DNA of 46,359 nucleotides from NCBI GenBank assembly GCA_964523415.1, contig CAZFZB010000007.1, positions 1 through 46,359 of the forward strand. The letters are read 5' to 3'. Source of the DNA: M0108 sp964523415. GTDB taxonomy: Bacteria; Pseudomonadota; Gammaproteobacteria; Chromatiales; Chromatiaceae. The translations under genes were made by a program, and so were the position numbers. The notes under the pieces were generated by a model. It made no database searches and was not told the DNA's origin. It was given only the letters and a program-made list of their open reading frames with translations. Positions 17,082-25,560 of this stretch are shown piece by piece; position 1 is the first letter of the stretch; each line of letters opens with the position of its first letter.

Positions 17082-17846
17082 TTATCGTGCCGCCAATTGG
17101 CACAGGGCCTGGACCAGGGCGGCGTCATCGGCCCGCTCGGCCAGGGCGACCCGCGCGAAGCCCATCCCCACGGCATCCAGACGGGTCCGCTCACTGACCA
17201 CCGCGAGGGGAGTAGCCAGGAGGCGCGCCCGGCCCGCCTCACCCAGCAACCGCAGCAGATTGTCGAGGATCTCGCCGCTGGTGGCAGTGACGAAGTGAAC
17301 CTCCCGCTCCCATCCCTCCAGCAGGGCGGCCGGTTCGACCTCGGGCAGGGTACGAACATAGACCTCGGCATGGGTCACCTCGGCTCCCCGCACCCTCAAG
17401 GTGTCTCCCAGTACAGGGCGGCCGCCCTCGCCACGCACGATGACGGCCTTCAGGCCGCTGATGTTCTGCAGTTCCGGGAGGGCGAGGAGGGATTCACTGT
17501 CATAACGCGCCTCGGGTACCAGATCCGGGGCACGACCAGCAGCGGTCAGGGCCTCGGCCGTGGCCTTGCCCACCGCCGCCAGGCGCGGCCCGGCGGGCAG
17601 GACGCCACCGGGAAGGAGATCCAGGGCGTAATTCACTGCATTGCGGCTGGTGAAGAAGAGGAGATCCATCGGTGTGGCCAGGATGCGTCGGGCGCCTTCC
17701 CTATCCCTGGCAGCCTCTATCTCGATGGTAGGAAAGGCAATGGCCCGCCCACCGGCGACCGCGATCAAGTGGCATAAACCCCCCGCCTGAACCCTGGGCC
17801 GGGTGACCAGGACGCCGCGTCCGGCGAGATCGCAAGGGGTTGGCAC
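17082..17846 (-). CDS. hemD: Uroporphyrinogen-III synthase
   Basis: HemD (254 residues) closes hydroxymethylbilane with inversion of ring D to give uroporphyrinogen III, the branch point for haem, sirohaem, cobalamin and bacteriochlorophyll. Seen: GRGVLVTRPRVQAGGL at the N-terminus, FPTIEIEA, DLLFFTSRNAVNYAL and a LAAVGKATAEAL block, the weakly conserved pattern of this family. It starts four bases after hemC ends, a normal hemCD pairing. The usual gammaproteobacterial followers hemX and hemY are absent; glycosyltransferase genes follow instead after 49 bases. Confidence 0.9.
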   Translation of the reverse strand: MPTPCDLAGRGVLVTRPRVQAGGLCHLIAVAGGRAIAFPTIEIEAARDREGARRILATPMDLLFFTSRNAVNYALDLLPGGVLPAGPRLAAVGKATAEALTAAGRAPDLVPEARYDSESLLALPELQNISGLKAVIVRGEGGRPVLGDTLRVRGAEVTHAEVYVRTLPEVEPAALLEGWEREVHFVTATSGEILDNLLRLLGEAGRARLLATPLAVVSERTRLDAVGMGFARVALAERADDAALVQALCQLAAR

Positions 17847-17850
17847 CGCG

Positions 17851-18777
17851 TCAGGCCCCCGTCAGGGCCTGCAGGATCTCATGGGCCCCCTGGGCAATCA
17901 GATCATCCGCCACCCGCATACCCAGTTCCTCAGCCTGGGCGCGGGGCGCCGCACACTCGGCAACCAGCAGGTAGGAACCATCCGGGGTGCCGACCAGGCC
18001 CCGTAACCAGAGTTCCTCACCCCTCAGCAGGGCGTGACCGGCGATGGGAACCTGACAGCCACCCTTGAGGCGGCGATTCATGGCGCGTTCGGCGCTGACC
18101 CTGAGCGCGGTATCCGGGTGATGCAGGGGTGCCAGCAGGTCCAGGACCCGGGTATCCTCCGATCGGCATTCAATGCCAACGGCCCCCTGACCGATGGCGG
18201 GCAGGCTCTCGTCGATGCCGAGACGGGAACGGATCCGTGTCTCGAAACCCAGCCGCATCAGGCCCGCAGCGGCCAGGAGAATGGCGTCGAAATCCCCATT
18301 ATCGAGTTTCGCCAGGCGGCTGTTGACATTGCCACGCAGGGGTTGGATGTTCAGGTCGGGGCGACGGGAGGCGAGTTGGCACTGCCTGCGTAAGCTGGAG
18401 GTCCCGACACACGCACCCGGGGGCAGATCTGCCAGCCGCTCGTAACGGTTGGAGACGAAGGCATCGCTCGGATCCTCGCGCTCGAGAATGACTGGCAGGA
18501 TGAGGCCCTCGGGCAATTCCACCGGTACATCCTTGGTGGAATGGACGGCAATATCCGCCGAACCCTCCATGAGACCCTGTTCCAATTCCTTCACAAAGAG
18601 GCCCTTGCCACCAATCTTGGCCAGCGGGGCATCCAGGATTTTGTCACCACGCGTACTCATGCCCAGGATCTCGACTTGGAGGCCGGGATGCGCGCTCCTT
18701 AAAGCCCCGGCCACATGCTCTGCCTGCCACATGGCCAGGGGGGATTTACGGGTGGCGATACGGATTATTTCGGCCAT
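17851..18777 (-). CDS. hemC: Porphobilinogen deaminase (hydroxymethylbilane synthase)
   Basis: HemC (308 residues) polymerises four porphobilinogens into hydroxymethylbilane. IRIATRKSPLAMWQAEHV and GGKGLFVKELEQ are N-terminal signatures, VHSTKDVP holds catalytic residues, GTSSLRRQ binds substrate carboxylates, and Cys in LKGGCQVPIAGHAL (about residue 240) attaches the dipyrromethane cofactor. The start at 18777 matches E. coli HemC and follows GAGAAG; the longer frame to 19002 is an extension without family character. It is divergent from argH across a 210-base gap. Confidence 0.95.
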   Translation of the reverse strand: MAEIIRIATRKSPLAMWQAEHVAGALRSAHPGLQVEILGMSTRGDKILDAPLAKIGGKGLFVKELEQGLMEGSADIAVHSTKDVPVELPEGLILPVILEREDPSDAFVSNRYERLADLPPGACVGTSSLRRQCQLASRRPDLNIQPLRGNVNSRLAKLDNGDFDAILLAAAGLMRLGFETRIRSRLGIDESLPAIGQGAVGIECRSEDTRVLDLLAPLHHPDTALRVSAERAMNRRLKGGCQVPIAGHALLRGEELWLRGLVGTPDGSYLLVAECAAPRAQAEELGMRVADDLIAQGAHEILQALTGA

Positions 18778-18987
18778 CTTCTCGATCCCAGTGGAAAACG
18801 CCATCCTAAGCCGCCATTGCGCGCCCTGCAAATTTTGGGGCGTACGATTTTTCACTTCGCAGTTATCAGCTGGATCAGACAAATTGCGGCCATGAGGCTC
18901 GAGGTTGGGATTAGAATCCCAATCTGCCGCCGACCCTCGGAACCGGTAACATTTCGTACCTTTGCCACCCTGGAACCGCCCCCCGCG

Positions 18988-20406
18988 ATGAATGATCCCC
19001 ACGCCAACGCATCAGCTGCCAGCCTCAAGCCCTGGGCCGGGCGTTTCAACGAACCTACGGACGCATTTGTCGAGGCCTTCACCGCCTCTGTGGATTTCGA
19101 CCGCCGGCTCTACGCCTACGACATCCAGGGCTCCATCGCCCATGCCACCATGCTGGCGCGCCAGGGTATCCTGACCGAGGCGGAATGGGTTGCCATCCTC
19201 GCTGGTCTAGAAAGGGTGCGAACCCGCATCGAGTCGGGTGACTTCACCTGGTCCATTCCTCTGGAAGACGTCCACATGAATGTGGAATCGGCCCTCACCG
19301 CCGATATCGGAGAGGCCGGCAAAAAACTTCACACCGGGCGCTCGCGCAATGATCAGGTAGCGACGGACGTTCGCCTCTGGCTGCGCGCTGAAATCGATAG
19401 CCTGGATCCAGCCATCGCCCGCCTTCAGACCGCCTTGCTGAACTTGGCCGAGCGGGAGGTGGAGACCGTCATGCCCGGCTTTACCCACCTGCAGGTAGCC
19501 CAGCCCATCAGCTTTGGCCATCACATGCTGGCTTGGTTCGAGATGCTGGAACGGGATCGTGAGCGTTTGGCGGACTGTCGCCGTCGCCTCAACGTCATGC
19601 CCTTGGGGGCCGCTGCCCTGGCCGGCACCAGCTATCCGATCGACCGTCTCCTGACAGCCGAATTGCTTGGCTTCGATCGGCCGGCGGCAAACTCCCTGGA
19701 CGCCGTCTCCGACCGGGACTTTGCCATCGAATTCGCCGCAGCCGCCAGCATCCTCATGATGCACCTCTCGCGCTTCTCCGAGGAACTCATCCTCTGGTCA
19801 TCCGCCCAGTTCGGTTTTGTGGATCTCTCGGATTCCTTCTGTACCGGCTCCTCCATCATGCCCCAGAAGAAGAACCCCGACGTTCCCGAACTGGTCCGTG
19901 GCAAGACCGGGCGCATTTTCGGTCACCTGATGGGGCTCCTGACCCTGATGAAGGGCCAACCCCTGGCGTATAACAAGGACAACCAGGAGGATAAGGAACC
20001 CCTTTTCGATACGGTCGATAACCTCAAGGGCTGCCTGAAGGTCTTCGCCGACATGATGGCACGCCTGACCTGCAACCGGGAGCGTATGCACGTGGCGGCA
20101 CGCCAGGGCTTCGCCACCGCCACCGATCTGGCGGACTATCTGGTGCGTCGTGGTGTGCCCTTCCGGGATGCCCATGAGATAGTCGGCAAGGCCGTGGCCC
20201 TAGGGGTACGGGAGGGGCGGGATCTGTCCGAACTCAGACTGGCGGAGTTACAGTCCTTCTCCCCCCTGATCGAAGCAGATGTCTTCGACTTTCTGACCCT
20301 GGAGGGTTCCCTGGCCTCCCGGGACCACCTCGGGGGCACGGCCCCGAGGCAGGTACGCGCAGCCTTGGCCCAGGCCCGCGAACGGCTGGGGGAGGCAGGC
20401 TCTTAA
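18988..20406 (+). CDS. argH: Argininosuccinate lyase
   Basis: ArgH (472 residues) cleaves argininosuccinate to arginine and fumarate in the last step of arginine synthesis. WAGRFNEPTDAFVEAF, the substrate loop HTGRSRNDQVATDVRLW, HLQVAQPISFGHH and the family signature GSSIMPQKKNPDVPEL with its catalytic serine are all present. The ATG at 18988 gives the standard length; the open frame to 18715 has no support. The divergent gap with hemC (18778-18987) contains AT-rich stretches but no promoter that can be called with confidence. Confidence 0.95.
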   Translation: MNDPHANASAASLKPWAGRFNEPTDAFVEAFTASVDFDRRLYAYDIQGSIAHATMLARQGILTEAEWVAILAGLERVRTRIESGDFTWSIPLEDVHMNVESALTADIGEAGKKLHTGRSRNDQVATDVRLWLRAEIDSLDPAIARLQTALLNLAEREVETVMPGFTHLQVAQPISFGHHMLAWFEMLERDRERLADCRRRLNVMPLGAAALAGTSYPIDRLLTAELLGFDRPAANSLDAVSDRDFAIEFAAAASILMMHLSRFSEELILWSSAQFGFVDLSDSFCTGSSIMPQKKNPDVPELVRGKTGRIFGHLMGLLTLMKGQPLAYNKDNQEDKEPLFDTVDNLKGCLKVFADMMARLTCNRERMHVAARQGFATATDLADYLVRRGVPFRDAHEIVGKAVALGVREGRDLSELRLAELQSFSPLIEADVFDFLTLEGSLASRDHLGGTAPRQVRAALAQARERLGEAGS

Positions 20407-20533
20407 ATGTCCCAGCCCTGTCTGAGCTCCGGATTGCCGACTCGCCGGTGCCCTGGCCAACCTTACCACGCCCTCCGGTATGGGAATCCACCCTGGGAGA
20501 TCCCTGTCACAGGACAAGCCGAGGTTGTCAGGC

Positions 20534-20890
20534 ATGGCCGATAGCCTCGAGGATCTTGATCGCCGCTTGCTCGCCTTCGCCCGGGAACGGGACTGGGAAC
20601 AGTTTCACTCCCCCAAGAATCTCGCCATGGCCTTGGCGGGGGAGTGCGGCGAGTTACTAGAACAGTTTCAGTGGTTGAGCGAGGCCCAGAGCGCTCAACT
20701 GGACTCGGACAAGAAATCCGCCGTGGGCCAGGAAATGGCCGATATCCTCATCTACCTCATTCGCCTGGCGGAACGCCTGGACCTGGACCTGATCGCTGCC
20801 GCCGAGGCCAAGATCGCCCTCAATGAGCAGCGCTACCCGGTGAACAGGGTCCGTGGCGACGCCCGCCGGGCGGATGAATACCCTGACTGA
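20534..20890 (+). CDS. MazG-like nucleotide pyrophosphohydrolase
   Basis: A 118-residue all-alpha NTP pyrophosphohydrolase of the MazG/RS21-C6 type, which clears non-canonical nucleotides such as modified dCTP. The metal-binding pattern is GECGELLEQFQW followed by QEMADILIYLIRLAERLDLDL (E-x2-E ... E-x2-D). The ATG at 20534 was chosen over 20480 because GAGG lies nine bases upstream and family members start near this residue. Cellular substrate is not determined by sequence. Confidence 0.8.
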   Translation: MADSLEDLDRRLLAFARERDWEQFHSPKNLAMALAGECGELLEQFQWLSEAQSAQLDSDKKSAVGQEMADILIYLIRLAERLDLDLIAAAEAKIALNEQRYPVNRVRGDARRADEYPD

Positions 20891-20937
20891 TGGCCAACTT
20901 GGACAGGGCCTGACGCTTATTGCGAGGTAATGGCCCC

Positions 20938-21975
20938 ATGCACCGCCCCCTTGTCCTGCCAAATTGGCCACTTCCGGCGTTCCTGATTCTGCTGGCAGTG
21001 AGCGCCCCAGCCCAAGGTAGCGGGAACGCAAACCCTGAGATGCCGGTACCCATTCCCCGGACAAAAATTGCGGCCCTGGGACGAGTGGAACCCATCTCGG
21101 AGGAGATCCGGATCGCAGCGGCCATGACCGGGAGGTTGGCGGATGTGCCGCTGGAAGAGGGTGATCCCGTCCACAAGGGTGAGGTGGTGGCGACCCTGGA
21201 AAACGCCGATCATCTGGCGCGGGTGCAGGTCGCCGAGGCCAGTGTGGCTAGCGCCCGAGCGGGACTTGACCGGGTCATCAACGGGGCCCGCCCCGCGGAG
21301 CGTGCGGAGGCAGCAGCGGCGGTGCGCGAGGCCGAGGCCTTGCTCTTGAAGGCCAATCGGGAATTCACCCGTCAGCAAGGGCTGGCGAATAAGCACTTGG
21401 GCAGTGGTCAGGATCTGGACAATGCCGCCAGCGAGCAGGATGTCGGCCGTGCCCGCCTGGCCAGGGCCCGGGAACATCTGGCGGTCGTGGACGCCCCAGC
21501 CCGCGATGATGAACTCGCCAAGGCCCAGGCCGAGTTGTCGCTCGCCGAGGCCCGGCTGGCGGAGTACCAGGCGATCTATCAGAAATCCTTTGTACGCAGT
21601 CCTATCGATGGCGTCGTACTGCGCCGGATACGCCGCGCGGGGGAGCAGGTCACCGAGTTGGGGGATACCCCGATCCTGGCCGTGGGTGACATCTCCCGGC
21701 TTCGGGTGCGCGCCGAGGTGGACGAGGCCGATATCGGCCTGTTGCGCTTGGGACAGGATGCTCGTATCGAGGTCGACGCCTACGCCAACCGCCATTTTCA
21801 GGGCAAGGTCGTGCGCATCGGCAATCTCATGGGGCATAAGCGGGTGCTGTCAGAGGACCCTGGAGAACACCAGGACACCCGGGTCCTGGAGGTCCTCATC
21901 GATCTGGAGACGAGTATCCAGCTCCCGGTAGGCCTGCGTGTAGACGTTTACATCGCCCTCGACCAACCGGAGTAG
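20938..21975 (+). CDS. DevB-like periplasmic adaptor (HlyD family) of an ABC exporter
   Basis: Membrane fusion protein (345 residues). A hydrophobic export signal (residues 5-20) is followed by ALGRVEPISEEIRIAAAMTG, characteristic of DevB-type adaptors, and the lipoyl-like half GRLADVPLEEGDPVHKGEVV. A long alanine/glutamate-rich coiled-coil hairpin (about residues 85-205) and a second lipoyl half (KSFVRSPIDGVVLRR) follow. It would bridge the inner-membrane permease to an outer-membrane channel such as TolC. It is followed at seven bases by the permease, then the ATPase. The start could also be TTG 20920. Confidence 0.8.
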   Translation: MHRPLVLPNWPLPAFLILLAVSAPAQGSGNANPEMPVPIPRTKIAALGRVEPISEEIRIAAAMTGRLADVPLEEGDPVHKGEVVATLENADHLARVQVAEASVASARAGLDRVINGARPAERAEAAAAVREAEALLLKANREFTRQQGLANKHLGSGQDLDNAASEQDVGRARLARAREHLAVVDAPARDDELAKAQAELSLAEARLAEYQAIYQKSFVRSPIDGVVLRRIRRAGEQVTELGDTPILAVGDISRLRVRAEVDEADIGLLRLGQDARIEVDAYANRHFQGKVVRIGNLMGHKRVLSEDPGEHQDTRVLEVLIDLETSIQLPVGLRVDVYIALDQPE

Positions 21976-21982
21976 GGGCGGC

Positions 21983-23152
21983 ATGTCACCGAGGCTACCG
22001 CGATCCGCGCCCTGGGGTAGCCGCATGGCCTGGCTGCTCGCCTGGCGAAACCTGACCCATGATCGCTCCCGTTTTGCAGTGACCCTGGTCGGCATCATCT
22101 TCGCCGTGGTCCTGATCGCCATGCAACTCGGCCTCTTTCTGGGCTTCTCGGATGCCACCACCGTCATCATCCGGCATACCCACGCGGATTTCTGGATCGT
22201 TGCCCGTGGCGCCCAGAACTTCGAGATCACCATGCCCCTCAAGGAACGCGAACTCTATTTAGCCAGTTCCGTGCCTGGGGTCGGCAAGGCGGAGCGGCTC
22301 CTGGTGCAATTCGTCCCCTGGAAAAAACCAGGCGGTGGCGACGAGAGCATCATTCTGGTGGGATTCGATCTCAATTCCGGTTTGGCAGGACCCTGGAACC
22401 TGGTGGAGGGGAGTCCGGAGGACCTCCGCCGACCCGACGCCGTCATAGTGGATCGGATCTATATGGAAAAGCTCGGCATCGACAAGGTCGGGGTCGAGTT
22501 GGAGATCAAGGGTCAACGGGCACGGGTAGTGGGCCTCACTCAGGGTATCCGCTCCTTCACGACCTCTCCATGGGTATTCGCCTCCTTTCGCACCGCGCAG
22601 GGCTTCTCACGCCTACCCGACGACGAATTCAACTATGTGATCGGGACCTTCGCCCCCGGGGCTGACCCGACGGCGGTGCAGGAGGCTCTGGCCCAGGCCC
22701 TGCCCCGCTGCGATGTCTATTTGAGTGCCGATTTCGCCGCTCGTACCCGGGATTACTGGATGTTTACTACCGGTGCCGGGGCCTCGGTGCTGGTCTCCGC
22801 CCTGTTAGGGCTGCTGGTAGGCTCGGTCATCGTGGCGCAGGTTCTCTACGCCACCACGGTAGATCATCTGACGGAATTCGGCACCCTCAGCGCCATGGGC
22901 GCCCCACGCGACTTCATCTACAAGGTCATCCTGGGCCAGGCGGCCATCAGCGCCACCTTGGGACATGTCCCGGGGATTGCCCTCGCCTTGCTCCTGGCCA
23001 AGGCCAGCGAATTGTCCGCCGCCGTGGTCCTGGTCCCCTGGGAACTGGCCGTCGGCCTCTATGGGGTCACCCTGGCCATGTGCATGCTGGCATCCCTCAT
23101 CTCCATCCGCAAGGCCATGGGCATAGACCCGGCCATGGTCTTCCAACGGTGA
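21983..23152 (+). CDS. DevC-like ABC exporter permease (FtsX domain)
   Basis: Inner-membrane subunit (389 residues) with the MacB/FtsX layout: one helix near residues 33-52 (VTLVGIIFAVVLIAMQLGLF), a long periplasmic domain, then three C-terminal helices. The stretches AWRNLTHDRSRFAVTLVGI, LKERELYLASSVPGV and TEFGTLSAMGAP fit DevC of the cyanobacterial heterocyst glycolipid exporter and its proteobacterial relatives. It would work with the flanking adaptor and ATPase. Substrate is unknown. The start at 21983 precedes an in-frame ATG at 22025 (MAWLLAWRN), which is also plausible. Confidence 0.8.
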   Translation: MSPRLPRSAPWGSRMAWLLAWRNLTHDRSRFAVTLVGIIFAVVLIAMQLGLFLGFSDATTVIIRHTHADFWIVARGAQNFEITMPLKERELYLASSVPGVGKAERLLVQFVPWKKPGGGDESIILVGFDLNSGLAGPWNLVEGSPEDLRRPDAVIVDRIYMEKLGIDKVGVELEIKGQRARVVGLTQGIRSFTTSPWVFASFRTAQGFSRLPDDEFNYVIGTFAPGADPTAVQEALAQALPRCDVYLSADFAARTRDYWMFTTGAGASVLVSALLGLLVGSVIVAQVLYATTVDHLTEFGTLSAMGAPRDFIYKVILGQAAISATLGHVPGIALALLLAKASELSAAVVLVPWELAVGLYGVTLAMCMLASLISIRKAMGIDPAMVFQR

Positions 23153-23156
23153 CCGC

Positions 23157-23861
23157 GTGAGCCCGGCTGCACCTTCCGACCGGGTTTCCAACCCTGCGGC
23201 TCCCCCCGCCCTGGAGACGGTAGGGTTGTCCGTCGTATATGGGACTGGACCGACGGCCGTACGGGCCGTCAATGGGGTTGATCTGACCGTGCAACCCGGG
23301 GAGATGCTAGCCCTCATGGGGCCCTCCGGGAGCGGAAAAACCACCCTGCTGATGGTTCTTGGCTGCCTGTTGCACCCCAGTGCCGGGTCTGTATGGGTCG
23401 AGGGCCGGGATATCGGCAACCTGCCCCCCAGGGAACTGGCGCGACTGCGGCTGGCGCGCATGGGCTTTATCTTCCAAAGTTACAATCTATTCCCGGCCCT
23501 CACCGCCCTTGAGAACGTCCAGTTGGCCTTGGAGCTGAAAGGGCGGGATCTGGACGAAGGTGTCGAACTCCTGGGTCGTGTAGGTCTGGGGGAACGCCTG
23601 CGCAATTATCCCAAGCAGCTCTCCGGCGGGGAGAAACAGCGAGTCGCCATCGCCCGCGCCTTGGCTGGCAACCCGCCTATCCTCCTCGCTGACGAACCGA
23701 CCGCTGCCCTGGACTCTGCCAATGGGCGTGCCATAGTCAAGTTGCTGGGCAACCTCGCTCATGATTTGAGGCGAGCGGTGGTGGTCGTCACCCATGATCC
23801 GCGGGTAGGTGGGCTTTCCGACCGGATCTTACAGGTCGAAGACGGGCGAATCCTTGGCTGA
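23157..23861 (+). CDS. DevA-like ABC exporter ATPase
   Basis: Nucleotide-binding subunit (234 residues) of the LolD/MacB type. Walker A GPSGSGKTTLL, Q-loop FIFQSYNLFPALTALENV, signature LSGGEKQRVAIARAL, Walker B ILLADEPTAAL and the H-loop VVVTHD are intact. It begins with GTG four bases after the permease ends, completing an adaptor-permease-ATPase set. The order B-C-A is that of the cyanobacterial devBCA operon. Confidence 0.9.
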   Translation: MSPAAPSDRVSNPAAPPALETVGLSVVYGTGPTAVRAVNGVDLTVQPGEMLALMGPSGSGKTTLLMVLGCLLHPSAGSVWVEGRDIGNLPPRELARLRLARMGFIFQSYNLFPALTALENVQLALELKGRDLDEGVELLGRVGLGERLRNYPKQLSGGEKQRVAIARALAGNPPILLADEPTAALDSANGRAIVKLLGNLAHDLRRAVVVVTHDPRVGGLSDRILQVEDGRILG

Positions 23862-23896
23862 ATTTCACTCTCTGACTCTTGGAGGTCATGACATCG

Positions 23897-24331
23897 ATGC
23901 GAAGGCCCATCTCTAGGAGAAACAAATCGCTTCTGCTGTTCCTGCCAGTCATCACCCTGCTTTTCCCGGGCTGTGCCCACATCCGTCAGGAAAAAAAGAA
24001 TGAAGGCCTGACGGCTGCCACCTATGCCTATGGCAATGCCCTGCGCTGGGGCTACTACGATACGGCCTGGAACTATCTGGATCCCAGCGTCAGGTCCCGG
24101 ATACTGCCAGATCAACTTCAGCTCAAATCGATTCGTTTGACGGCCTACGAGGTAGTCCAGCCCCCTCTGCTCATTGCCGAGGATGAGGATCAGGCCGAAC
24201 AGTGGGTCCAGATCGATTATGTACGCCAGGACACCCAGGTCGTGCATAACCTCATCGACCACCAGGTCTGGCATTACGATGCGTCCAGGGAAGGCTGGCA
24301 CCTGACATCAGAACCCCCGCGTTTTCCTTAA
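23897..24331 (+). CDS. Predicted outer-membrane lipoprotein
   Basis: About 144 residues with a type II signal peptide: basic start (MRRPISRRNK), hydrophobic core and lipobox LFPG-C, giving a lipid-modified cysteine near residue 27. The mature part is acidic with ALRWGYYDTAWNYLDPSVR and a C-terminal VWHYDASREGWHLTSEPP, resembling small NTF2-like lipoproteins of gammaproteobacteria. No specific family can be named. The start at 23897 leaves GGAGG (23881-23885) at a usable 11-base distance; ATG 23888 would be too close. It follows the DevBCA-type genes by 35 bases, so it may be cotranscribed. Confidence 0.7.
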   Translation: MRRPISRRNKSLLLFLPVITLLFPGCAHIRQEKKNEGLTAATYAYGNALRWGYYDTAWNYLDPSVRSRILPDQLQLKSIRLTAYEVVQPPLLIAEDEDQAEQWVQIDYVRQDTQVVHNLIDHQVWHYDASREGWHLTSEPPRFP

Positions 24332-24374
24332 TTGATAGCGGAACCGGCTTCCGGGATTGCTCGGGAAGGACCTC

Positions 24375-24601
24375 GTCATCCTAAATAGGATTTAATATTG
24401 AAGATGGTGATGAAGCCTGTTGATAACTCCTTTTCAGTATTGAATTACATAAAAAATAGATAGTTGTGACAATTCGAACCCTTTGGAAAAATGCGACGGA
24501 TACTGTTTAAGACTTGTGGATAACGTTGAAGTCTTCGTATCCGGGTCCTTTATCCCCAATTATCCACAGGCTTGATACCAGGTTGTGAGCAGTTTATCCC
24601 A
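24375..24601 (+). other. DnaA-box cluster with AT-rich DNA, left side (candidate origin element)
   Basis: This gene-free stretch (24332-24675) contains AT-rich DNA at about 24380-24475 and several DnaA boxes. TTATCCACA is exact at 24560-24568 (plus strand) and at 24515-24523 (minus strand). One-mismatch versions are TTATCAACA at 24418-24426 (minus) and TTATCCCCA at 24550-24558 (plus). A weaker site begins at 24594. Together with a matching cluster at 25300-25510 on the far side of rpmG-rpmB it has the composition of a replication origin or DnaA-titration locus. GATC sites are not dense. Confidence 0.5.
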
Positions 24602-24624
24602 AGGACGTACCTTTATTGCGGGCG

Positions 24625-24650
24625 AAAAAAAACCCGCCAGCGGCGGGTTC
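24625..24650 (-). terminator. Rho-independent terminator of the rpmB-rpmG operon
   Basis: Read on the minus strand, AACCCGCC pairs perfectly with GGCGGGTT around a three-base loop (24631-24649), followed by eight T residues (24625-24632 are A on the plus strand). It lies 26 bases after the rpmG stop codon. This is the clearest intrinsic terminator in the window. Confidence 0.9.
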
Positions 24651-24675
24651 TCAAATCAATGCCGACGAGGGCCGA

Positions 24676-24843
24676 CTACTTGATCTTACCTTCCTTATAG
24701 AGGACATGTTGACGTACAACCGGGTCGAACTTCTTGATTTCCATCTTGCCGGGCTGGTTGCGCTTATTCTTAGTGGTCGTATAGAAATGACCAGTGCCGG
24801 CGCTGGAAATTAGGCGGATTTTATCTCGTGCTACCTTGGCCAT
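24676..24843 (-). CDS. rpmG: 50S ribosomal protein L33
   Basis: A 55-residue basic protein, the usual L33 length. It starts MAKVARDKIRLISSAGTGHF, then has YTTTKNKRNQPGKMEIKKFD and ends VRQHVLYKEGKIK, closely following E. coli L33. Zinc-binding cysteines are absent, so it is the C-minus form. It lies 15 bases after rpmB and ends just before a strong terminator. Confidence 0.97.
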   Translation of the reverse strand: MAKVARDKIRLISSAGTGHFYTTTKNKRNQPGKMEIKKFDPVVRQHVLYKEGKIK

Positions 24844-24858
24844 GGATCTCTACCTCGC

Positions 24859-25095
24859 TTAGACCTTTTCACCGCGATCGCGCATTTCGGCGATCACTGC
24901 ATCGATGCCTTTCTTGTCGATCAGGCGCATGGCCTCGGTGGAAAGGCGCAAACGTACCCAGCGATTCTCGCTCTCGACCCAGTAACGATGATAGTGCAGA
25001 TTTGGCAGGAATCGGCGCTTGGTCTTGTTGTGGGCGTGGGAGACGTTGCAACCAATAAGCGGGCGCTTACCGGTTACTTGGCAGACTTTGGACAT
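24859..25095 (-). CDS. rpmB: 50S ribosomal protein L28
   Basis: L28 (78 residues). MSKVCQVTGKRPLIGCNVSH, NKTKRRFLPNLH and ESENRWVRLRLSTEAMRLID are family signatures. The order rpmB-rpmG is conserved in gammaproteobacteria, commonly beside radC, coaBC and dut as here. The upstream region (25096-25560) has no gene but contains DnaA boxes and AT-rich DNA, described separately. Confidence 0.97.
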   Translation of the reverse strand: MSKVCQVTGKRPLIGCNVSHAHNKTKRRFLPNLHYHRYWVESENRWVRLRLSTEAMRLIDKKGIDAVIAEMRDRGEKV

Positions 25096-25299
25096 GACGC
25101 TTCCCTAAGAGGTTGGCCAGGGTCGGGCCTTGTCAGCCAGACCTGAAATTAGAAGACAGGCAAAAATACCTGAATCCTGGCCATAGCGCAAGTGGTTGGG
25201 GGCTGGTGGTGTCCCAAGCGAGGGCCGAGGTTCCTTGCCGAGAATCCGGCCTACCGGAGGTCACCAGCACCTGGATCTAACCCCAATAGGAGATAATTT

Positions 25300-25510
25300 C
25301 CGGGGAAACCTGTGGATAACTCGGTATGAAATTTGCCGACCTTCCTGAAGCCAGCGCTTATCCACAGCACGCCAACAGCCACCATGGGAGTTTTCCAGAA
25401 GGTCATGAATAGCTTTAGTCTTTGAAAGAAAAGGGCTAATAGCTATCTTTGAAGTTATACACAGACTTCATCATCATCATATTCTTAAAAATCTATCTTA
25501 TCGAAGATGG
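25300..25510 (+). other. DnaA-box cluster with AT-rich DNA, right side (candidate origin element)
   Basis: The 465-base gap between rpmB and radC holds three exact TTATNCACA boxes: 25311-25319 (minus strand, TTATCCACA), 25358-25366 (plus, TTATCCACA) and 25455-25463 (plus, TTATACACA). The last lies in a strongly AT-rich tract (about 25400-25505) that also has two imperfect direct repeats, AATAGCT...TCTTTGAA, beginning at 25408 and 25438. This could be a DNA-unwinding element next to DnaA sites. The first part of the gap (25096-25290) shows nothing recognisable. Confidence 0.5.
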
Positions 25511-25560
25511 TCTCAGCGGTTGGTTCAGCGCCGTTTCCTTTCAATTGCCACGGAAATACA

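Noticed and set aside
17033..17371. N-terminal extension of the glycosyltransferase at 15926 into hemD
   Set aside because: The extension is out of frame with hemD and has no protein-family character; the protein clearly starts at MKVLHVEAG.
24667..24678. Dam-methylation-rich (GATC) origin of the E. coli type
   Set aside because: Only scattered GATC sites are seen near the DnaA boxes, so SeqA/Dam-style organisation is not supported.
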